Program-made: the position numbers and the translations under genes | The notes under the pieces: generated by a model | The model's database searches: none | What the model was told of the DNA's origin: nothing | What the model saw: the letters and a program-made list of their open reading frames with translations, nothing else | From: Prevotella sp. | Lineage (GTDB): Bacteria > Bacteroidota > Bacteroidia > Bacteroidales > Bacteroidaceae | Reading direction: 5' to 3' | Length of the DNA stretch: 10,996 nt | NCBI GenBank assembly: GCA_022732315.1 | Contig: JAIJUV010000078.1 | Coordinates: 1 to 10,996, forward strand | In this document: positions 7,362 to 10,996 of the stretch, piece after piece | How positions within the stretch are numbered: the first letter of the stretch is position 1 | How the letters are laid out: every line of letters starts with the position of its first letter

Positions 7362-7420
7362 ATGTTGCAAAAACATCGCAAATTTAAACTTGTAACAAGA
7401 CTATATGTTTAAGGAACATA
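7362..7420. repeat. Two ATGTT-N5-AACAT inverted repeats, 43 bp apart
   Basis: ATGTT-gcaaa-AACAT occupies 7362-7376. TATGTT-taagg-AACATA (7404-7420) has perfect 6-bp arms. The second includes the proximal P4 half-site (GGAACAT, 7413-7419). The identical arm and spacer lengths suggest a repeated binding site, although the words are short and the region is AT-rich. Confidence 0.5.
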
Positions 7421-7456
7421 CGAAACATCAATTATATCATTATTTTTATAACTTTG
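7392..7456 (+). promoter_or_regulatory. Promoter P4 of the plus-strand GH43 gene, tandem activator half-sites
   Basis: TAACTTTG (7449-7456) is a perfect -7 element, 31 bp before the ATG. No -33 TTG is seen. GGAACAT (7413-7419) ends exactly 29 bp upstream of the -7 box, the same distance as in P1, P2 and P3. GTAACAA (7392-7398), inside TTGTAACA, lies exactly 21 bp further upstream. Upstream of the 7-mer, similarity to P1 and P3 is low. Confidence 0.68.
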
Positions 7457-7487
7457 CAAGCACAAACACATTATAATATATAGCAAT

Positions 7488-9518
7488 ATGATAAAAATCA
7501 AAAATCAGTGCATGGGATTCATGCTCACAGCCATCCCATTGCTTTCGCTCAGCACTCCTTGCATGGCACAAAATCCATATCTCCCACTTTGGGAGCATGT
7601 GCCAGACGGAGAACCTAGAGTATTCGAAGACCCTGACAACCCAGGGAAGTACAGAGCTTACATCATAGGCTCTCACGACACATCCTTCAAGTCTTACTGC
7701 GGATCAGACATACGCATGTGGTCTGCCCCAACAGAAGACCTCACCCAGTGGAGAGACGAAGGTGCCATTTTTTCCTATCACATCAACAATCAATGGGACA
7801 CCATGTTTGCTCCCGATCTGGTAGAGATAAAACGAAAAGATGGAACAAAAGATTACTATCTCTATCCTCACTCCCGAGGATACAAGCGTGTGAGAATGGT
7901 CTGCAAAGGCAAGCGACCTGATGGTCCTTTCACTCCCATCAACCTCAATGCAGATGGAACGGAAGAGCTGCCAGGCAGCATCCTCGACTTCGACCCTTCC
8001 GTATACATCGAGAATATCACTGACCCAAAGGATCCAGATTACGACACAGGATTCAGAGCATACGGCTACTGGGGATTCCAACATTCATCAGCAGCGCAAC
8101 TCGACCCTAGCACCATGTACTCGCTCAGACCAGGTACTGAGCTCATCAAGTACTCGCTGCCAGCTTGCGACGCACAAGGCAACGTAAGAGACCCTAAGGG
8201 AACAACCTACCCTATCATCAAGGGACAGAAGCCTACAGATTTCAACTTCTTCGAGGCATCATCCATCCGAAAAGTAGGCAACAAGTATGTGATGATTTAC
8301 TCAGGCTATTCCGGAAAGGAATACGGATTAGGCAACACCAACTCCACCTTGCGATATGCCTATGGAGACACCCCATTAGGTCCATGGAAGAATGGTGGTG
8401 TATTGGTTGACTCACGTGGAGTGGTTCCTAACGAAGACGGCACCAAGTTAATCACCAGCAATGCCGCCCATAACACCCATGGCAGCCTACAAGAAATCAA
8501 CGGTCAATGGTATGTGTTCTATCATCGCCCACCACGTGGATTTGGGTTTGCCCGTCAGTCTGTCGTTGCTCCTGTTACCATCCAATGGGATAAGAAATCT
8601 GTGGAAAAAGGCGGAAAAGTGGTTATCAGGGCATACGATCCATACAACAAGAAAGGCATCTGGACCGCCAAAGCATCCGACAACACAGAATACACGGGAG
8701 CAGAAGTCACTTCGGAAGGATTCCAGATATACGGCTTGAATCCATACCACTACTATTCTGCAGGTATCGCCAGCTATCTGAGCAACAACCAAGCCATGCA
8801 GGATGCCTGGGACGTATGGAACAACCACATGCCTGTAAACATGAACGCTGGTGACATCGTTGGATTCAAGTATTTCGGATTCGGCGGTCTCAGCAAAGCA
8901 CAGAAAGGATTGCAACCTTTTGAGGAAACAAAAAAAGGAAACGGCACCCAACTTAATATCTTTGTGAAGGCAAAAACACAAAAGAGCTTCAAGATCAAAA
9001 TAATGATGGATGGTCCATGGGCAAACAAGACATGGAAAGGCAAACTGCTCGGTGAGCTAACCGTGCCTACCCAGATTTCTGCACAAGGAATCCAAAAGTT
9101 GACACTGGACGTAGCTGACAAGGTCGATGGTATCGGCAAGAAACATGCCATCTATCTCATCGCCGAAGGTGAGGGCAAGCAACTTTGCGAACTGGAGGGC
9201 CTCGGATTCACCAAGAAGGGCGAGAACATGGAATGCCCAGTATCGCCTACCATCGAAATCAAGATGAACGGCAGAAAGCTCAATGTTCCTACCATTCCAA
9301 CGAGAATGACCAATGAGAATGGCAACTTCGGTTACAATGAGTATGATGTCATCGCCTCTTTGCAAACAGGCGAGAAGAGCGCACCACGCATCACTGCATC
9401 ATCCGACAACAAGGAGGTGGAGATAGAGATTCTTCAGCCTAAGACCTTGCAAGACAAGGCTTATGTGAAATGCACCTACAAGGGCATCAGCAAGAATTAC
9501 ACCATCCACATCAAATAA
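7488..9518 (+). CDS. Secreted GH43-type glycosidase with CBM6-like and C-terminal beta domains
   Basis: 676 residues. The signal peptide spans about 1-27 (PCMA before QNPY). The GH43 propeller (about 28-365) begins NPYLPLWEHVPDGEPRVF, with candidate base D40, pKa modulator D169 (ILDFDPSVYI) and acid E256 (FNFFEASSI), then GSLQEINGQWYVFYH near the end of the propeller. Residues about 405-575 look like a CBM6-type sandwich (AGDIVGFKYFGFGG, then MMDGPWANKTWKG). About 585-676 form a small Ig-like tail. The catalytic domain belongs to a Bacteroidetes GH43 type that I know only as a family 43 hydrolase, so substrate is open: arabinofuranoside, xyloside or galactofuranoside are possible. It is divergent from GH115 and shares its regulatory motif, which fits a common hemicellulose regulon. 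A strong terminator follows 18 bp after the stop, so it is probably monocistronic. Confidence 0.9.
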   Translation: MIKIKNQCMGFMLTAIPLLSLSTPCMAQNPYLPLWEHVPDGEPRVFEDPDNPGKYRAYIIGSHDTSFKSYCGSDIRMWSAPTEDLTQWRDEGAIFSYHINNQWDTMFAPDLVEIKRKDGTKDYYLYPHSRGYKRVRMVCKGKRPDGPFTPINLNADGTEELPGSILDFDPSVYIENITDPKDPDYDTGFRAYGYWGFQHSSAAQLDPSTMYSLRPGTELIKYSLPACDAQGNVRDPKGTTYPIIKGQKPTDFNFFEASSIRKVGNKYVMIYSGYSGKEYGLGNTNSTLRYAYGDTPLGPWKNGGVLVDSRGVVPNEDGTKLITSNAAHNTHGSLQEINGQWYVFYHRPPRGFGFARQSVVAPVTIQWDKKSVEKGGKVVIRAYDPYNKKGIWTAKASDNTEYTGAEVTSEGFQIYGLNPYHYYSAGIASYLSNNQAMQDAWDVWNNHMPVNMNAGDIVGFKYFGFGGLSKAQKGLQPFEETKKGNGTQLNIFVKAKTQKSFKIKIMMDGPWANKTWKGKLLGELTVPTQISAQGIQKLTLDVADKVDGIGKKHAIYLIAEGEGKQLCELEGLGFTKKGENMECPVSPTIEIKMNGRKLNVPTIPTRMTNENGNFGYNEYDVIASLQTGEKSAPRITASSDNKEVEIEILQPKTLQDKAYVKCTYKGISKNYTIHIK

Positions 9519-9536
9519 TACATTCAATACATTCTA

Positions 9537-9576
9537 AAAAAACGCTTCGCACCAAACAAAGTGCGAAGCGTTTTTT
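9537..9576. terminator. Strong bidirectional intrinsic terminator
   Basis: A 16-bp perfect stem (AAAAAACGCTTCGCAC at 9537-9552 with its complement at 9561-9576) closes an 8-nt loop (caaacaaa). The stem carries A-run and T-run ends, so it works in both directions. It ends the plus-strand GH43 gene and would also end minus-strand transcripts coming from the GH31 gene and the pseudogene remnants. Confidence 0.92.
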
Positions 9577-9616
9577 GGATATTTAAAACAGAAAAGCTGA
9601 CCTCGCAACATGCGAA

Positions 9617-9748
9617 AATAGCGTATGCATCCGCAAGTACTTCGTTCATGCCTCCATGCTCATTGCCTGTGATCGCATTGATGGCGAGAGCCGACAGATA
9701 ATGTCCGCCCACATGTCCGTCCAGTCCATCCCAGTTGGGATAAGAAGG
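9617..9748 (-). pseudogene. Remnant of a DUF1680 (GH127/GH146, beta-L-arabinofuranosidase-type) gene with internal deletion
   Basis: The minus-strand frame reads PSYPNWDGLDGHVGGHYL, then SALAINAITGN (9748-9662), then without a break EHGGMNEVLADAYAI (9661-9617). Both blocks are hallmarks of the DUF1680 fold, but in intact enzymes they are separated by more than a hundred residues that include much of the active-site barrel. The intervening part and both ends of the gene are missing. The remnant lies in the same frame as the GH29 fragment before it, separated by one TAG. In the family the second block is usually preceded by Gly-Asn or similar, so a deletion between short repeats is plausible. 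No function is expected. Confidence 0.8.
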
Positions 9749-9961
9749 CTACCCAATCCTCCGCCAGGTATATTCGTGGTGGAACGTAACTCCATAGCGC
9801 ATGTGATACTTATGACAAGCATTCACCCACTCACGGAGCAAATCGCGCTTCGGACTGATATTAACAGAGTTCCATGGCTGATACTTCGATTTCCAGAGAT
9901 CGTAATTATCGTGATGAACTCCTTGAATCATCAAGAAGCGGGCACCAGATTTCTCATGCCA
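9749..9961 (-). pseudogene. Remnant of a GH29 (alpha-L-fucosidase-type) gene
   Basis: Seventy codons from TGG at 9961 read WHEKSGARFLMIQGVHHDNY, then DLWKSKYQPWNSVNISPKRD, and end HHEYTWRRIG and TAG at 9749. The string matches the early catalytic barrel region of GH29 proteins (the HHDxxxLWxSKYxxWNS motif). Only about one eighth of a normal gene remains; the N-terminus, the catalytic nucleophile region and the whole C-terminal half are absent. Its first 31 bases overlap the out-of-frame end of the GH31 gene. Divergence into RRIG after HEYTW marks the second breakpoint. It could not produce an active fucosidase. Confidence 0.82.
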
Positions 9962-10996
9962 TCGTTACCCATAGCTACTTTCAGAGCCTTTCCCTTATAT
10001 ATAATCGTATTCTTGCTTCCGTCAAGGAGTTCAATGTTGAACTGTCTTTCCTTCACCATATTCCTGTAACTTCCCTTTCTCGCTGAAATTTCCAGGGTTT
10101 TAGCCTTGTCATTCCAATGCAGACGATAGGTGGCAAAGGCATTCTGCTCATAGGCATAGCCATCACCGGCATCCTCATAGATTTCAAAGTCGGAATCTGC
10201 TCCAGGATATATCTTAATAGTATAAGGTGCATCAGGCTGCTCCCCAGTGAATTGCTGGCATACAGTAAATGGGATGATGCTGCCTGCTTTCACATAGAGA
10301 GGAGAATGCTCTATAGGAGCTGCCGCCTCTATCCATCTGCCTCCATCCTCATGCTTACCCGTCCAATAGTCATACCAGCCTGCATCTGTTTTTGGAAGGT
10401 ACATCTTTCTGCTTGCCTCGCCATACTGCATTAATGGTTTAGTCATTGGTGCAACAAGGAAAGATGGTCCCATCATAAACTCGTCCTTTATATCATGGAC
10501 AATGGAATCAGAGGCAAAATCGAAAGCCAAGGCACGTGTCATGGTGTAGCCTTCTCTTGTCACCTTCGAAGCCAGCGAATAGGTATATGGCAACAGCTCG
10601 TAGCGCAACCTGATATGGTTGACTATACTCTCATAGAAAGGTTCGCCCGGATTGCCGAATCGCCATACCTCTCGGGGAGTATCAGTACCATGACTTCGAA
10701 GCATAGGCAGGAAGGTGGCAAACTGGAACATTCTCGTGTATAGTTCACGATAAGCAGGGTCGTTGCACCCCTTAGGGAACTCGCCTTTATAGAACCAACG
10801 GTTCCATTTGTCAGGACCTACGAAGAATGCACCTACATCAATCGTCCAATAAGGACATCCCGTAGCCATGAAATTCAAGCCTGCGGGAATCATCTGGGCA
10901 AAGCTCTTCCATGAGGCATAAGTATCTCCATTCCAGGTGATGGTAGAAAAGCGCTGCTGACCGGCATACGAAGAACGGGTTAAATTAACAACTCGC
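9931..10996 (-). CDS. GH31 alpha-glycosidase (alpha-xylosidase/alpha-glucosidase type), 5' end beyond the window
   Basis: The frame stays open through the right edge, so the gene is partial: 354 residues are visible, of which 34 precede the ATG at 10893. That ATG is therefore internal. The visible part starts in the GH31 barrel with TRSSYAGQQR and TWNGDT, whose Asp (codon 10926-10924) is the expected acid/base. It continues with PYWTIDVGAFFVG, FATFLPMLRSHGTDTPREVW and RYELLPYTYSLASKV. A C-terminal beta region (DUF5110-like) follows, including PLYVKAGSIIPF and FEIYEDAGDGYAYEQ. The nucleophile lies outside the window. GH31 enzymes in xylan or xyloglucan loci often remove alpha-xylose or alpha-glucose; which applies is unknown. 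The last residues (about DGMRNLVPAS) come from GH29 DNA read out of frame, so the natural C-terminus was replaced or slightly trimmed by a deletion. Confidence 0.9.
   Translation of the reverse strand, partial: RVVNLTRSSYAGQQRFSTITWNGDTYASWKSFAQMIPAGLNFMATGCPYWTIDVGAFFVGPDKWNRWFYKGEFPKGCNDPAYRELYTRMFQFATFLPMLRSHGTDTPREVWRFGNPGEPFYESIVNHIRLRYELLPYTYSLASKVTREGYTMTRALAFDFASDSIVHDIKDEFMMGPSFLVAPMTKPLMQYGEASRKMYLPKTDAGWYDYWTGKHEDGGRWIEAAAPIEHSPLYVKAGSIIPFTVCQQFTGEQPDAPYTIKIYPGADSDFEIYEDAGDGYAYEQNAFATYRLHWNDKAKTLEISARKGSYRNMVKERQFNIELLDGSKNTIIYKGKALKVAMGNDGMRNLVPAS

Larger units (their letters stand above)
7112..7487. other. 376-bp divergent promoter region between GH115 and the plus-strand GH43 gene
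   Basis: No credible gene. It contains promoter P3 (minus, 7189-7253) and promoter P4 (plus, 7392-7456), arranged back to back with matching activator sites. Between them lie about 140 bp with several AACAT/ATGTT words, including an ATGTT-N5-AACAT inverted repeat at 7362-7376. The central part, roughly 7265-7355, shows nothing I can assign. Confidence 0.75.

Noticed and set aside
9524..9712. A 62-aa minus-strand frame as a separate small gene
   Set aside because: Its first two thirds are the two DUF1680 fragments and its end runs through the terminator hairpin. It is pseudogene debris, not an independent gene.
9931..10893. Treating the ATG at 10893 as the start of a 320-aa GH31 protein
   Set aside because: The same frame is open upstream to the window edge and encodes the conserved GH31 segment with TWNGDT. 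This Met is internal and the gene is cut by the window.

Overview
The window looks like part of a Bacteroidales genome, most likely Prevotella/Segatella-like. The promoters carry the Bacteroidetes -7 element (TAnnTTTG) without clear Shine-Dalgarno sites, and most of the DNA encodes large secreted glycoside hydrolases of types typical of xylan/arabinoxylan utilisation loci. No susC/susD pair and no regulator gene lie in the window. The genus is an inference from gene style, not from a marker gene.

Layout. (1) 28-2970, minus: a secreted multidomain GH43-CBM6-GH43-beta-sandwich enzyme with its own promoter. (2) 3082-3120: an intrinsic terminator for minus-strand transcripts arriving from the right. 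(3) 3129-4447: a small AT-rich cassette of two paralogous, uncharacterised single-pass membrane proteins (156 and 146 aa), bracketed by two identical 48-bp direct repeats. (4) 4463-7111, minus: a full-length GH115 alpha-glucuronidase. (5) 7112-7487: a divergent promoter region. (6) 7488-9518, plus: a second secreted GH43-type enzyme, followed by a strong bidirectional terminator (9537-9576). (7) 9617-9961, minus: remnants of a DUF1680 (GH127/GH146) gene and of a GH29 gene, fused to the 3' end of (8) a GH31 gene that runs off the right edge.

Together the enzymes would strip side chains from a decorated xylan. GH115 removes (methyl)glucuronic acid, the GH43 modules remove arabinose and/or xylose, and GH31 removes alpha-linked xylose or a similar sugar. 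The GH29 and GH127/146 remnants suggest that the locus once also handled fucose and arabinofuranose decorations and has since lost them.

The main result of the hunt is an apparent shared regulatory site. In sense orientation, a motif ending in G(G/T)AACAT sits exactly 29 bp upstream of the -7 element at the tandem GH43, the GH115 and the plus-strand GH43 genes. It also occurs at the same distance from a weaker -7-like box in front of the membrane-protein cassette. In three of the four promoters a second half-site lies exactly 21 bp further upstream. That is the geometry expected of an AraC-type DNA-binding domain, as found in hybrid two-component regulators. The second structural signal is the 48-bp direct repeat around the two-gene cassette, which suggests insertion or excision of that module.
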